From Puccinellia tenuiflora (taxonomy: Eukaryota > Streptophyta > Magnoliopsida > Poales > Poaceae): a stretch of 64,000 nucleotides of DNA. A program made the position numbers and the translations under genes. The notes under the pieces were generated by a model. It was given only the letters and a program-made list of their open reading frames with translations, made no database searches and was not told where the DNA came from. The stretch's first letter is position 1. The number at the start of each line of letters is the position of its first letter. Below are positions 50,568 through 63,197 of this stretch, piece by piece. The DNA is taken from contig QRDG01000522.1 in assembly GCA_012064385.1 (NCBI GenBank), positions 1,038,552 through 1,102,551 of the forward strand, in the 5' to 3' direction.

Positions 50568-52589
50568 CACCATTTATGTACCTGTCAATTGAAATGTGTA
50601 TATTTTGATAAGTGTTTGATTTTTCGTGAAGTGTAATTATTTTCTATCTCTTTCCTATTGATGCTGATCATGTTTCTTACGTAAGAAAATGAATATGTAA
50701 CCCAAACATCACAAAATCTGAGAATGTACAAATATAGTGTCTTTCCAATTTTACTCGATGCTATTATAAACAGGACCATATATAAGAGGGAAGGAGAAAA
50801 GCACTAATGCAAAGGACCTGCTAGTAAGTTACTGATCATGAGTCACGGTCAAACCAAAGTATTTACAGTTTTAGGACACCAGCAGAGAAGGTACGTATAC
50901 AACATTAGTTTGACAAATTATATCTGCTAGGATAGAGAGCCAATATAGTCTCAGGCCTTCGGCACATAAATTATATGAATACAACTGTGTCGAAACTTTT
51001 ATGTGAGTTCTGTAGTGAGTATAGCTTGTTTAAGAGTATGACCAAACTCTTATGTGAGTTCTGTAGCCAGTATAGCTTCAACTCTATCCCAAAGTTGTCT
51101 GACATTATAACACTGCCGCTGGATATCCATCAGATGACGACAGCAGCTGACCTATCTCTCAAAACCTGCTCCATCGAACGATACATCGCCTCTTTTTGGG
51201 CACCAGCCGTCCTCACCATATAATCATGTCCCTTGGTAGAGAAAGAATAAGATTAATGACCAAGGAATACGACTAAAAGACACCAAAAGGATAGGAAGCA
51301 TGTGATACTGGACCTCTAAATCATTACCTTAATTAGCCTAAGGAATTACTTAAAAAAATTAAGTTATGAACGGAAAATTCACAGCAACCACCAAGAGTTT
51401 CATACTCATTTAATTTCTGGATCATACAAATGACAGGGAGCACTCAATTAAATAGCTAAACTGGATCATGACCCCTAGAAGAGAAACCGAGGAGAATAAT
51501 GGATCCTGACTACAAAATGCTAGAGCAAAGCTACTGCAAATTGTAATTAAACGTATGTGTACTTAATGGCAAACGAAAATAAAAAATAGGAAAACATCTC
51601 AAGTATCTGTATTCACTCTACAATACGGCCGGTGTATTGACTAATTTTGGAGCTGCCTCTTTATCACCTATCACGTCTCAGGTATGATAGTACATACACA
51701 TACATGAATGACAACCTCTCCTTTTTCCGAACTTATTCTTGATTAACTTTGCTAATCACAGCAGATAGGTTTCTAACAAACATAAATATTCAGTTTGATG
51801 GTTGGAGAAGAAAATAGCAGATGATTGGTGATAAAATAGCTCACCTGACCATATTAATCTTCCTCCTACAATATAATTTATATATCAGACTGAAGTACAT
51901 GTGCATGTCTACCAAACACCGAATAAGTAGCAGTCTAGAGTATTCTGGAAGGAAAACACTTTGTATAGACCGACCTATCGCACACAAATATAGGTCGCTC
52001 TGGCGCGCTTCGCTCCGTTCCATTTTCCCTGCGCGCTGTGTGTGTTTGGCCCCCACAACGGGCTTATTTGCTGTTTTTCTTTTACTTTTGGCAGCGCGGC
52101 ATGCATACTGCTGGCTAGCACTCTCGTTGTATAGCTAGCTAGATATAGAGCTTCTGCTGCTTCTCCAACATGCGCACCCGCTGGTTGCTAGGTAGCAAAG
52201 TACATGCTCCATATACACATCCATGGCTAGTTGCTGCTTATTTTCGTTCAGCCTGCTTGTTGGCTATGGTGAAATCTACGTGTGCCTCAAGAATTCTAGG
52301 CACCTATATAAATTTAAAAATGGCATCGTGTTCGCTGTTACGGAAATTTTGTTGACGTCTCGACCATGCCAGGTAAGACCATCCTCCCGAGATTACACCC
52401 GCAACGTGTTTGATCCCTCCCGTAGTTACGGCTACGAAGATCATGTGACGATGGAGCAGTAGGAACTGGCCCGAAGTCACCGGATCAAGTGTCGATAGGC
52501 CTCCGGCTAGTCGTAATTGTGGCCAACGGTGTCGAATCGGCATGATCGGGCCGTCATGGACGATTGAAACATCCAATTTTTCTTTTGTG
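50568..52589. other. Intergenic DNA; possible small exon relic on the minus strand at 51112-51215
   Basis: Mostly AT-rich. A 30-base phrase with atgtgagttctgtag occurs twice (51001 and 51053). On the minus strand, 51215 to about 51123 gives a clean helical peptide (AGAQKEAMYRSMEQVL) preceded by an AG acceptor-like site and followed by a stop, which could be the last exon of a lost or captured gene. I do not recognise the protein. Nothing else gene-like is seen. Confidence 0.3.
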
Positions 52590-53230
52590 ATTCTTTCAAT
52601 GTTGCTTTCTTTGAAAATTGTACCGAAGTCTCATGAGTTTTGTTGAGAAAGCACATAGGACATGTTGCAATATTTTTTTGGCATTTCCGACAAGTTTTTA
52701 TTTCCCCGATTTTTTTGATGTTGCATATGTTGCAGACACATGTTTGTTTTGTTGTAATCGTTTGTACTTATTGTTGAGATAATTGCTGATTTTTGTTGCA
52801 AGTTAATCTGCAACAAAAATATATTTCTTAACCATTTTTTTTGCTACAAACACATTGTTTTTGTTGTACTTGATTGATATTTTTGTTGGAATAGTTGGTG
52901 ATTTTTGTTGCAAATGAATCTGTTGCAAACTAAATTATTTCTTACCCACTTTTTAAATTTCTGTAAACACGTGTAGTTTTGTTGTAATCGCTCAAATTTT
53001 TTGTTGAAATTGTTGTTGCAAAGCTCTTTGAAGCAAAAAAAATTGTGGTTCATCCTTTTTTTGTAACATTACTTTTTAAAAAAATTGCGAAAAATTATTG
53101 TAATAGTTTATTTTTTTTGTACATAGGGTGAGTGATTTTGTTGCCACGCTCGGGATATATTGTGATTTTCGCTATACGAGTTCAATTAGTTTTTATTCTA
53201 TCGGTGATTTTTTTTTTTTTTTGGAGTGTT
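52590..53230. repeat. Second T-rich degenerate repeat block
   Basis: The same family of phrases as at 47080-47961 (tttttgttgcaaatgaatctg, cttaaccattttttt, gttgtaatcg), same strand, diverged. The two blocks are about 5.5 kb apart with unrelated sequence between. Confidence 0.6.
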
Positions 53231-54857
53231 TATTCCATACCTGTGTAATTTGTACCAGAACCAAACCAATAGTAGTAGAAAATTCGAGCCATGCACCGGC
53301 AGCTACCACGACATGTCATGACAGATTGATAGTGCTAGCTAGCATGTCTAGCTAGAATCTGAATTTCCACGCCGCTGCATGCAACCTTGGCTAGCTACGG
53401 TTTCTAGCTAGGCTTCCACCCCGCCGCATGCAAACTTGGGTGCACTGCTCAACTCACAGTACAACGCCGCGTGAGAATCTCTGCTAGCTGCCCGCGTAAT
53501 GCGGGTCGTACGATACGGAGAATCAAACGGCTGGGAAGGAGACCTACCGGTAGTTTTCTTAGGGCGACCTACGCCTAGCGCTCGCCATTCTGGAAGCAGT
53601 CGAGCACACAAAATATAAAATGGTCAAGACATTAACGGATAGTTGCTCACCATGGAATGATCTTTCTTGTGAAGCCCGTTACGTGCCTAGTCAAAGCACA
53701 TAGTTCAATAAAAGAAGAGCTTGCGTTACATCAACAGGTTTCTTATCAATAAGTTTTTCCAGACCATTTCTTTATTGGACACTTTGCTTAAGACCAATTT
53801 CCATTCAGACAACTCCATTCTTCAATTAAGAATCTGCAAACATACGAGGCCTTAAATAAAAATATAAAAGAAAATTACAACAAAAACAAACAATATCATG
53901 AAGGTTTTGAAACCAGTACACTAAAAAAATGGTGTTAAAAAATAATAGTGCCGACACTCGAGAAAGTTGGCTTATTTCAAAAAATGTATGATATAGATGA
54001 GACTTTAAATATGATAAAGTAACTAAAACAACGTATTATCCTTTATCACATTCGCAGAATTATGGTGCACAAATAAATATCCTATACCAAAACAAACCAG
54101 CATAAGTGATAATTTTTGTTTGACTTCTTAGACTACATACCTGTCAATGACACAGAAAATTAATCGGCTTTTATAACACTAAAATGCACACATGCTCTTG
54201 GACCTGCGTAAAAAATTCAGACAACCCTCATGAGCTCAAAATGCATGGCTGATTTGCAGTTCGGTATACTAATTAGGAGTGCAGTGCAATGCAGGAGTAG
54301 GATCGTGACGAAATAAATGTCCCCTTGTGATGTATAGAGAGAGCTTCCGCAGGGGGGCTTACCGACGGACATGCGGAGGCAAAAGAGAGACATCACCTAC
54401 TTTGCGATACAGAGCAAGCTGAAAAAATATATATTACATTGTAAGTTAAATTACAAGAAAACACATAGGGACCTACATATTCGTAGGCATAAATAAGTGG
54501 TAGACAAAAAATAGAACAGGCATCCAAGTAAGTTGAATTAGGCCTTACAATCTTACTTCATATGATGATCTCGTTAGATCCACAACTCAATTTTCTTTTG
54601 TGCCGTCCAGTTTCTAGGTAGGGTAAAAAAATACCTAGGGTCAGAGTTAGAACAACGGTGTATAAAGCGAAGAGGGCCTACTTTGGCACAGAATTGATAA
54701 CTCTCAAATACACGCTACATTGTGAGCAAAATTTGCTATATGCAGCTCAGTAATCTTCAGTTCTTCCTGTGCCACAACATCAAGCTCAAAAATGGCCTAT
54801 ATGCATAACGCCTATAACAATATAAGCATGAGAGAGAGCTTCCGTAGGGGGGCTTAC
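53231..54857. other. Intergenic DNA, no gene seen
   Basis: AT-rich. A phrase agagagagcttccg(c/t)aggggggcttac occurs at about 54339 and again at 54833, the second time directly at the boundary of the next retrotransposon. Short ctagctag-rich repeats lie near 53330-53420. Confidence 0.5.
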
Positions 54858-57334
54858 TGAAAGAACAAGCTATGCCCGGATGTCGCCTAGAGGGGGGGGG
54901 GGGGTGAATAGGCGATTAAAACTTTTTCTATTTAGGGGCTTGATAATTGCGGAATAAAACTAGGTGTTTAAATTAACAAGCCAACAACCTAATTACTAGG
55001 CTCACCTATGTGCACCAACAACTTATGCTAAGCAATTAAAGCAACAAGGTGATAGCAATATATGAACTTCAAGCACGAAGGCTATCACAATGTAAATTGC
55101 ATAAGTAAAGCTCGGGTATAGAGATAACCGAGGCACGCGGAGACGAGGATGTATTCCCGAGTTCCTCCTTGTTAAGGGAGTACGTCTCGTTGGAGGGGTG
55201 TGAGCTCGCCACAAGAGGCCTACTCAAGATGCCACAAAGGCCTCACCCTATTCTCCGATGAACCTCACCCAAGGGATTGGTTCACCTTCCACTATCGGAA
55301 TCCTTCGGGGCGGATTCCGAAGCCCTTTACAACTTCTTCTTGGGGCACACACCCACAACTCAATTGGGGGCTCCCAAACTCGTGCCGAAGCTTCACAACT
55401 CGAAGTCTTCGCGGCACTTCCAAACCGTCTAGGGTACACAATGCACCCAAGAGGCAACAAGCTCTTGGGAACACAATGCACCCAAGAGTAACAAGCTCTT
55501 CAACGTCGATCTTCACGTATCACCGTGGAGGGAGCAACCCGATGCAACAAATGCAAAAGGCAAGAGCACACAAAGTGCTCAAATCCTTCACTCCCAAATT
55601 CCAACCAAAGCAACTAATGCTATGGAGGGAATAAGAGAGGAAGAACAAAGGGGATGAACACAAAGCAACCCCAAAATCTAGATCCATAAGTTTCCCTCAC
55701 TTAGAGGGGATTTTGATTGGTGGAATGGTAGATCTAGATCTCCTCTCTTGAATCCCTAAGTTTGGGCAAGAATCATTGGAGGGATGGAGAGGAATCAAGC
55801 TCACAAGATTAGCAACAATGGAGGAGAGAGAAAATGTGAGCAGAAAAACGTGCCACGAGCCCTTGGGGAAGAAAGGGGGCTATTTATAGCCACCCCCAAA
55901 AACTAGCCGTTATGTGCAGAAAAACTGCACGGCGGTACTACCGCTGGGGCAGCGGTACTACCGCTACAGGTATGTGGACCGGTACTGCGTGTAAACCGAC
56001 TCCAGCGGCAGCGGTACCCTGTGGGAGGTACCGCTGACCCCAGGTGGCGGTACTACCGGTGTCCTGCCGGTACTACCGATGGATACTTAGCCGTAAGGGC
56101 TAAGCCATCCCAGCGGTAGTACGAGGCAGAAACCGCTGAGGTACCGAACCCCATACCCGTAGCCAAAACTTGCCCAGCGGTACCTCTGGCGGTAGCACCA
56201 GCGGTACTACCGCTGGAGGTTGTACTGCTGGGCAGCTGTGGCACCGCTCCAGGTTGGAGCGGTACTACCGCTGCGCCAGCGGTACTACCGCTGAAGGCAA
56301 TTTTGGCAGACCAACCGGTACGAGAAAAACATAACTTAATCATCCGGACTCCGTTTTCGATGATCTTGGTCTCGTTGGAATCGCAACGAAGAGAACTACA
56401 AGATCATGCAGAGAAACGTCATTGTCCATCATTTGAGGAGGAGATCATAAGGAGAGAGTTTGACCTCTCTAAAAAGGATACGCCGGGAAGACCTCCCTTT
56501 TTGAAAACCGGAAAGACCGAAACTTTTGCAATTGAAGTCCGAAAGAGGTAAAACCAATTTTGTTGGAAAGAGGACAACAAAAGCAACCTTTGTAAAAAGG
56601 CAAACAAGCAATAGAGATTTTGCAACGAGATGGAAGATATAAATCTTCCGCACGAAAGAACCGGCAAAATCTCCAATACCGAAAACACACAAGAAGACGC
56701 AAATGCAAACCGTTTTCGGTGACCTTGGCTTTGTCATGACAAGCATGACAAGCACCAATACCACACCACGATAAGATCCAAATAAGAACCAATAAAGATA
56801 ATTGCATGGATGCAAAGGTTTGAGCTCTCCACGAACGATATGATCACGATACTCGGTCGAGAGCCCCTCTTGATAGTACGGCTATCTATCCTATAACCCG
56901 GTCTCTCACTAAACATAATGAGACCGGTAAAATAAAAGCCCTATCAAGATCATACCTTTGCCTTGCGCATTAATCCACTTGAGGTCGATGAAGACGATCT
57001 TCATTTCCTCAAGACGAACCACCTTTCTTGATTGCGCCTTGCTTGGTGAAGATTCACATGTGGCTCCCCCATACACCAAGATGGGGAAAGCACTCCTTCG
57101 GTATATCTTCACTTGGCCTTTCTCTCGATGACGAACACCTTGGCCTTGATCAACAAATGATCTTCTTCCCTAAACCTTGACTCCAACACATGGAGAACAA
57201 GCGAGACCTTGACTCCAACAAATGGAGACAAGCAAGCAAATGGACACCTACAAATATAGCTCAATGCAAATATTAGTCCATAGAGATTGTCATTAATTAC
57301 CAAAACCATGCATGGGATCAACCATGCACTTTCA
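54858..57334 (-). repeat. 3' LTR of the gag-only element (2477 bp)
   Basis: It starts TGAAAGAACAAGC on the plus strand and ends GCACTTTCA at 57334. A TATA box for minus-strand transcription (ggctatttatagcc on plus, 55889-55902) is followed upstream (55925-56300) by an array of the palindrome gcggtactaccgct: five perfect copies plus degenerate ones. A G homopolymer lies at 54892-54903. The flanking base run cttac (54853-54857) is the expected target site on this side. Confidence 0.9.
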
Positions 57335-57336
57335 AT

Positions 57337-57350
57337 CTCCCCCATTTTGG
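57337..57350 (-). other. Polypurine tract of the gag-only element
   Basis: On the minus strand CCAAAATGGGGGAG, two bases from the 3' LTR start TGAAAGTGCATGG. It is the plus-strand primer position. Confidence 0.85.
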
Positions 57351-60300
57351 TAATTGATGACAATCCCTTTTAAGAGGGTTTATATAATGAATAAAGCATC
57401 CTTGCATGACAAACAAGCAAGAATGCAAAGCGCATTAAAGGCAAATGCAACAAAAGCATAAAACCCAAATTCCCTTAAACCCTCTAAACTTCTCCCCCAT
57501 TGGCATCGATTGCCGAAATGGGAAGAAAAATTTAGAGAGCCAATATAATATGAGTTCCTCCATAAAGGTGTGCATTACTCAAGATATGAGTGAAATCAAT
57601 TGCACTTATTCATTTACGAATAATTAGAGGAAATCAAACTATATTGAGGATCCAAAGATTGCAAAAGGATGAAATCATTTTAAACATCTCCACAAAGGAG
57701 GAAAGTAATCAAAAAGATCCAAAGCAAGAGTTCCAAATAAAATGGAGAAGTTCCCCAATGATCATGCACAAATGAGGAGTGCATAAATATGGCATCCTCA
57801 CTCCCCAAAATTATCTAGAACACGCAACAAGTGCAAGAGTGCATAATGCAAAAGCAAATCATAGCACTTGCACCAAAGATGTGGTTGAGCCATAAGGAGA
57901 TACCAATTTTCAAAAATTCATCATAAGATAGGCCCAACCGAGACAAAAAGATCTTTTAAAGAAATATGTTCACACGCTTAGGGATACCAATTGGAAACTA
58001 AAACCAATTGAAAATGCCAAAAGCTAGTGAGAGCATTTAGTCAAATAAAAAACAACATGCTTACCATGGTAGGCATGAAGTCAAAGATCTCCAAGAAATA
58101 CATGAGTGTGCAAAGATACCAATAAACAATAAGACAAGCACTCATGAGACAAATTTGGAACCGCCAAAGAATTATAGATGAAAAAACAAGGTGGCTCGAG
58201 GAAATAGGATACCAACTAAAATGTGACCTCTCTCATATGTATAGGTTTCTAATTGGACAAACCATTGAAGATATACATCCGCAAAGAAACATATACATAC
58301 GAAATGGTCCGGGAAAGAGATAACAAGGTATCCAAAAGGAAGTCATAAATATACAAATGAGATTATTGCTTAAAAAGCATAGCACATAGCTCAAATTTAT
58401 CTCATTGTACATAAATGAACTTCAAATATATCAAATGCATCACACATATCACTAAGGGAACAAGAGATAGTGGAGATGCTTTGAAATAGGCAACAAGTAT
58501 CACAAGGAAATAAAATCAATTGAAGAAAGGTTTTTGCAAATTCATCACACATATCACAAAGATATATTAAGTGAGGGAAAAAGCCAAAAACCACAACAAT
58601 TGCACAAAAAGGATTTCATGCCAAAAGGCAACCTACACAAGGTTGAGACTAGTAACGTGAGCATGGGATTGATACTTGTTACCGAGATGACATTGGTGAT
58701 GAAGATGATGAGAGATGGTTTGACATCAAAGCTTGACTCCGACAATCACACGGTGAGAACACCTTCCTTATGAATGAGGGAAGCATCCAATGCATCTCCA
58801 TTGTACCTAAAACACAATTAGAGTACAAAATGGTTCCCAAACTCATTGGGTCCTATAGTAGTTAGATCAACTACAATATATAGGAAACACTCCATAATTA
58901 TGTGCATCTAGATATGAAATTGAATTTCATGCACATCTTAGCCGATTTAGGATTCGGTGGAGTATCCCCTATATATTGGAACTAGAAAGACTAGCATGCC
59001 ATAAAATATATATACTAGTAAATATGCATGCATAGACTTACAAGAACCAAACGAGATACAATTTGGACAAAAACACCAAGTAAACCAAGAAGAGAGCACA
59101 CCAAGGTGTGACACAAAAAGGTTGTCCAAATTATATCAAAATCCAAATCAACACATGATTGAGGAAAAATCAAATCAACAAATGATTGATTCCATAACAC
59201 ATCAACACATGAGGTGTGATATCAAAAGGAATCAAATCAACACAACAAATGATTGAAAAGACACCAAATGAAAATAAGATACCAATTAAAACAACAAATA
59301 ACCATTAGGAGAAAAGATACCAAGAAAAGGGTGATACCTGACCGAAGTCAAGTAAAGTAAGATGAAGCAAAAAGGTATCAAGACCCCCATAATAAATATT
59401 AATTGGAACGAATATCTATGGAGGAGATATTAAATTCCAATTAATACAAATTGAAGGTACCAACACAAGATAAAGAATCAAATGCCAATTGAAAGGATCA
59501 AAAATTGATAGATAGGTTAGTGTTCTAAATAAAAGGAATGCTCCCCCAAGATTCATGCATTATCTTAGATATTTGCATTTGAATACAAAATGCATACACA
59601 AGGGATCATTACTCTCCATATTTTATTTACAACACTAAACACTACCAATTGAAAAAATAGGATCCATTCAAAAGGCAAGGAAGGCAATAGATAAAGCAAA
59701 TTTAACGCAAGAGCCAATGCGAAGATGGTCTACACAATCCACCACAATTAGTAGAAACACTTGTCATGGACAAGGAGTATATAGAGATATTTCTAGGTGG
59801 TATAAAGAAAAGATGTACAAGACCAACTTCACCACAAACTAGCAAATGGAAAAAGATAGGAATTAAAACACCATTTTTAAAGAGGGTTGTTGGTAGTTTC
59901 AATTATTCGAATCAACCGGCAAAGCCATGATTAGAATAAAAGGAAACAAATGGTTTCTCACATAATATATGGAAATGCATATTTAGAGAAAAACCACACC
60001 AAGCAAACCCAAGCAAACAAGAACCAAAGGGTAACCACAAAGGAAAATTGGAACTTGTTTGAGTAAACATGCCACATAGGAAATGGATAATGTACAATAT
60101 CAACTCTAAGTGGCAAACCTCAAATGTTCACATTTTTATGGGATTGTAATATGCACATAGCTTATTACTCCCCCATAATGTGATAATTTGTTTTATTTTT
60201 AAACAAGAGGCAAATAAGACCAACAAGAGAAATTAATGGACATTGTAGAATTTGAATTTCTCATGAATATGACACACCACATAGTGACTAGATAAGATGA

Positions 60301-60743
60301 AATATCAAAACTAGGTGGTGTGCTTCATGTACATACATTTTTAGGTTTGTGAGGTGCACTAAGCACATCACTCCCCCAAAATGGGATAGTCCATTAATAT
60401 CTCAAAGAGCCAAATAAAATCCACACAAGATTCAAAAAGCTCAACACAAAGTTACACATATATGATACACAACTAACATACACCACCTTGAATAACAAGA
60501 TAAGTAAGAAAGGAGCATATCACATACAAACACATGCTAGGAACAAAACTAACACATGCAAGGGAGCAAGCAACTTTCAATGAATATATAAATTAAATAC
60601 AAGTTACCGCAAGGAGGAAGCATTGGTTATGACATAGATATGTGATGATCCAATTGACTTGGCTTGATGAGATAAAAACATGAAGATCGCTTAATTCTTC
60701 AAAAGAAATCAAGTCACCAATGTCCTCCACATACACCTATTGA
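57351..60743 (-). other. Non-coding spacer between gag and the 3' LTR
   Basis: 3.4 kb, A-rich on the plus strand, where an autonomous element would carry pol. No frame shows reverse transcriptase or integrase motifs. Three exact copies of gataccaatt (57899, 57983, 59278), and shorter ones at 58115, 58208 and 59316, match the primer-binding-site edge of the same element. Phrases such as ctcccccat recur near 60170 and 60370, like extra polypurine tracts in complement. Confidence 0.8.
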
Positions 60744-63143
60744 TCAAGTTGAAGCTTGTTGGTCCCCAACCAAGTTGGGTCCTAAGAGGTTAGTCACAAT
60801 AGGCTTGGGAACCCAAATGGTGCTTTTCTTGCCACCACTTTGAGCTCCCACATACTTGGCAAACACATTGCCAACTCTATCCTTCCCAAGAGAATAAACA
60901 TCATTAATTATGATAGGGTTGGATGGGGTACCGTTCGTGCATGAAGAAGCAAAATGACCTTTGCCACGGCAAAGGTAGCAACACCGACTCTTCTTCTTCT
61001 TAACGGGCTCCTCAACTTGAGGAGCGTTGACTTGAGTCTTCTTAGGAGGTGGTCTTTGTTCAACCCGTGGTTGGGCACGAGATTGAACAAGAGGCCGCTT
61101 CCCTAGTTGCTTCTCACTAAGTGTCTTCTTCTTCATAGGGCAATCCCGAACGTGGTGCCCTTCAACCTTGCACTTGAAGCAAGTGATCTTGGCCGGATTC
61201 TTGACTTGAACTTGGCCCTTCTTCTTCTTCTCAACCTTGGACTTGTTCTTGATGTTGGAGTTGAATCCAAGTCCACTCTTGTCATTTGGGGATTGTTGCA
61301 CACTCAACATGTTGTCAAGTGCCCTCTTCCCCTCATGACGCTTTTCCAAACCTTTCTTCAAAGAAGTGGCTTGGGCCTTGAGCTCTCCTCTCTTCTCTAC
61401 ATGGTTAGTGACAACACAAGTACTAGAGGAGGTAGATGCATCATTGTTAGAGCAACAAGGCAAAGCAAGTAATTCATCACATGATGTACCAACATTTTTA
61501 GTGGATGAACTACTAGGACTAGCACATGGCAATATAGCATTTTTCATTAAGGTTGTGCTAATATCCACATGAGGCTCACTTGATGTTACCTTTGTAGTGA
61601 TGGCCTCATGAGCTAACTTAAGACAAGCATAGGAAGCAAGAAGTTCATCATTAGAGCTAGATAGCTTTTCATGATTTGCTTCCAACTCCTCATACTTGCT
61701 AGTTAGCAACTCAAGTTGAGCTCTTAGCTCAACATTCTCCTTCAAGGTAGATGCTTCACAAGAAATGGAGTTAGTAGCACAAGCATCATTAGCGTTAGAA
61801 ATAGACGAAGGCATAACAAGTTCATCATTTTTAGATAGTTGAGTTTGAAGTTGATCATGAGACAAGATGAGGAGAGAGTGCTCACGTTCCAAAGCCTTTT
61901 GAGTTTTGTCACATCTCTCTATATCCTCAATTAGTCTAGCATTGCCAACTCCAAATTCAACCTTTTCCTTTTTAAGCATTTTACATTTGGAAATGGCATG
62001 GTCACGTTCTTCAATAAGTTTAGCAATAATAGCATCGTGAGATTCCTCAATATTCTCAAGTTTCTCCTCAAGAGAAGCCCGAATCTCTTGCTCTTCCTCA
62101 AGAGCATCTTCTAAAGTAGCCTTTTCCATCGCATCATCTCTTTCTATCTTACCCTTCTCTTCAAGGCTTGCTTTCAAGGCCTCAATAGTTTCCCCACGCT
62201 CAATAAGAGTGCTCATGATTTCAAAGAGGTTAGCTTGAGCACTATTATTGCTAGGGAGGGCTTTAAGAATCATTAGACCTTTATTTTGAAGCATAGCATT
62301 AACCTTTTCCACATCATCTTCTTCATCATTATTATCATCATCATTATCATCATTATTATTATTATTGCTAGAAGAAGATTTAGCCATAAGGCAATGATAG
62401 GTGGATGAAGAGGGATAATTAATTTTTGAACTACTCAAGTTCAAATCTTGTTCCACAATTAATTGAGTTTCCTCTACATTAATATTCATGCAAGAGTTAG
62501 AGGGAACACAAGCATTTTTATCATTGGAACAAGACAAAGCAAGCATATCATCATTAAATTTATCTAAGCAATTTTTGGATGATATGCAAGGACTATCAAC
62601 ACTAGCATGTATGACATTTATAGTGCTATAAGTGTTTAGGTCCAAAGATGAAGCATTGCAACAAGATAGAGATAAATGATCATCAATAATGAGCTCACTA
62701 TCAAGGTTGCAAAACCTATCACTACTCACCATTACATTGGATTGTGGCTTACCACATTTTGGTGAAGTAGATGAAGACGAGAACTCGTCACGGCCGGAGG
62801 TGGAGGGAGAGCAATCATCCTCAATAGAGTTGGACCCTCCATATTTATCTTGAAGCTTGGTCCAAAACTCATGAGCATCCCGGAGAGGCATGATTGACTC
62901 GAAAACTACAACACTCACAAATTTGCAAAACTCATTAGAAGCTAGAGCATCTAGATATAAGTTTTTCTCATCCTCTAAAGTCGTACTTTCGTAGTCCTTC
63001 GGAGGAGAAAAACCTATATCTAAGATACGCTCAAGATTGGGGTCCAAGACCCGTAAGTGTCTAAGCATATGAGTTTTCCAAACATTAAAATTTGTGCCAT
63101 TGAATATAAACATGGAATTGTGCACTAAATCCCTAGACGACAT
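60744..63143 (-). CDS. Copia-type gag with coiled coil and two zinc knuckles, 799 residues
   Basis: An uninterrupted frame from MSSRDLVHNSMFIFNGTNF to a stop. The N-terminal 110 residues are the Copia gag core (FNGTNFNVWKTHML, EFWTKLQDKYGG). A serine-rich low-complexity part follows with an Asn/Asp/Glu run encoded by an ATT/ATC-type triplet repeat (62325-62365), then a long coiled coil of about 170 residues with clear heptads (LEEEQEIRASLEEKLENIEE). CCHC knuckles begin at residues 655 (CFKCKVEGHHVRDC) and 722 (CYLCRGKGHFASSC). The end contains a WVPK motif where a pol frame would begin in an autonomous relative, but the protein stops. It should build particles and package RNA without encoding enzymes. 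Confidence 0.9.
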   Translation of the reverse strand: MSSRDLVHNSMFIFNGTNFNVWKTHMLRHLRVLDPNLERILDIGFSPPKDYESTTLEDEKNLYLDALASNEFCKFVSVVVFESIMPLRDAHEFWTKLQDKYGGSNSIEDDCSPSTSGRDEFSSSSTSPKCGKPQSNVMVSSDRFCNLDSELIIDDHLSLSCCNASSLDLNTYSTINVIHASVDSPCISSKNCLDKFNDDMLALSCSNDKNACVPSNSCMNINVEETQLIVEQDLNLSSSKINYPSSSTYHCLMAKSSSSNNNNNDDNDDDNNDEEDDVEKVNAMLQNKGLMILKALPSNNSAQANLFEIMSTLIERGETIEALKASLEEKGKIERDDAMEKATLEDALEEEQEIRASLEEKLENIEESHDAIIAKLIEERDHAISKCKMLKKEKVEFGVGNARLIEDIERCDKTQKALEREHSLLILSHDQLQTQLSKNDELVMPSSISNANDACATNSISCEASTLKENVELRAQLELLTSKYEELEANHEKLSSSNDELLASYACLKLAHEAITTKVTSSEPHVDISTTLMKNAILPCASPSSSSTKNVGTSCDELLALPCCSNNDASTSSSTCVVTNHVEKRGELKAQATSLKKGLEKRHEGKRALDNMLSVQQSPNDKSGLGFNSNIKNKSKVEKKKKGQVQVKNPAKITCFKCKVEGHHVRDCPMKKKTLSEKQLGKRPLVQSRAQPRVEQRPPPKKTQVNAPQVEEPVKKKKSRCCYLCRGKGHFASSCTNGTPSNPIIINDVYSLGKDRVGNVFAKYVGAQSGGKKSTIWVPKPIVTNLLGPNLVGDQQAST
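62325..62365. repeat. ATT/ATC triplet microsatellite within gag
   Basis: Alternating catt/catc/att triplets on the plus strand encode the Asn/Asp run of gag on the minus strand. It keeps the frame, so length changes would alter only the acidic tract. Confidence 0.85.
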
Positions 63144-63182
63144 CTTTACTCTCTAGGCGGTAAAGCCAAACAAGAGAGACGA

Positions 63183-63195
63183 GGCTCTGATACCA
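63183..63195 (-). other. Primer-binding site of the gag-only element
   Basis: On the minus strand TGGTATCAGAGCC, complementary to initiator tRNA-Met, two bases inside the LTR edge at 63198. Confidence 0.92.
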
Positions 63196-63197
63196 AT

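Noticed and set aside
55200..55634. 144-codon frame repeated at 63542-63976
   Set aside because: The repetition comes from the two LTR copies. It lies in LTR sequence, antisense to the element, and has no domain.
55925..56300. CRISPR-like array of palindromic repeats
   Set aside because: Spacing is irregular, there are no unique spacers of constant length, and the setting is a plant LTR.
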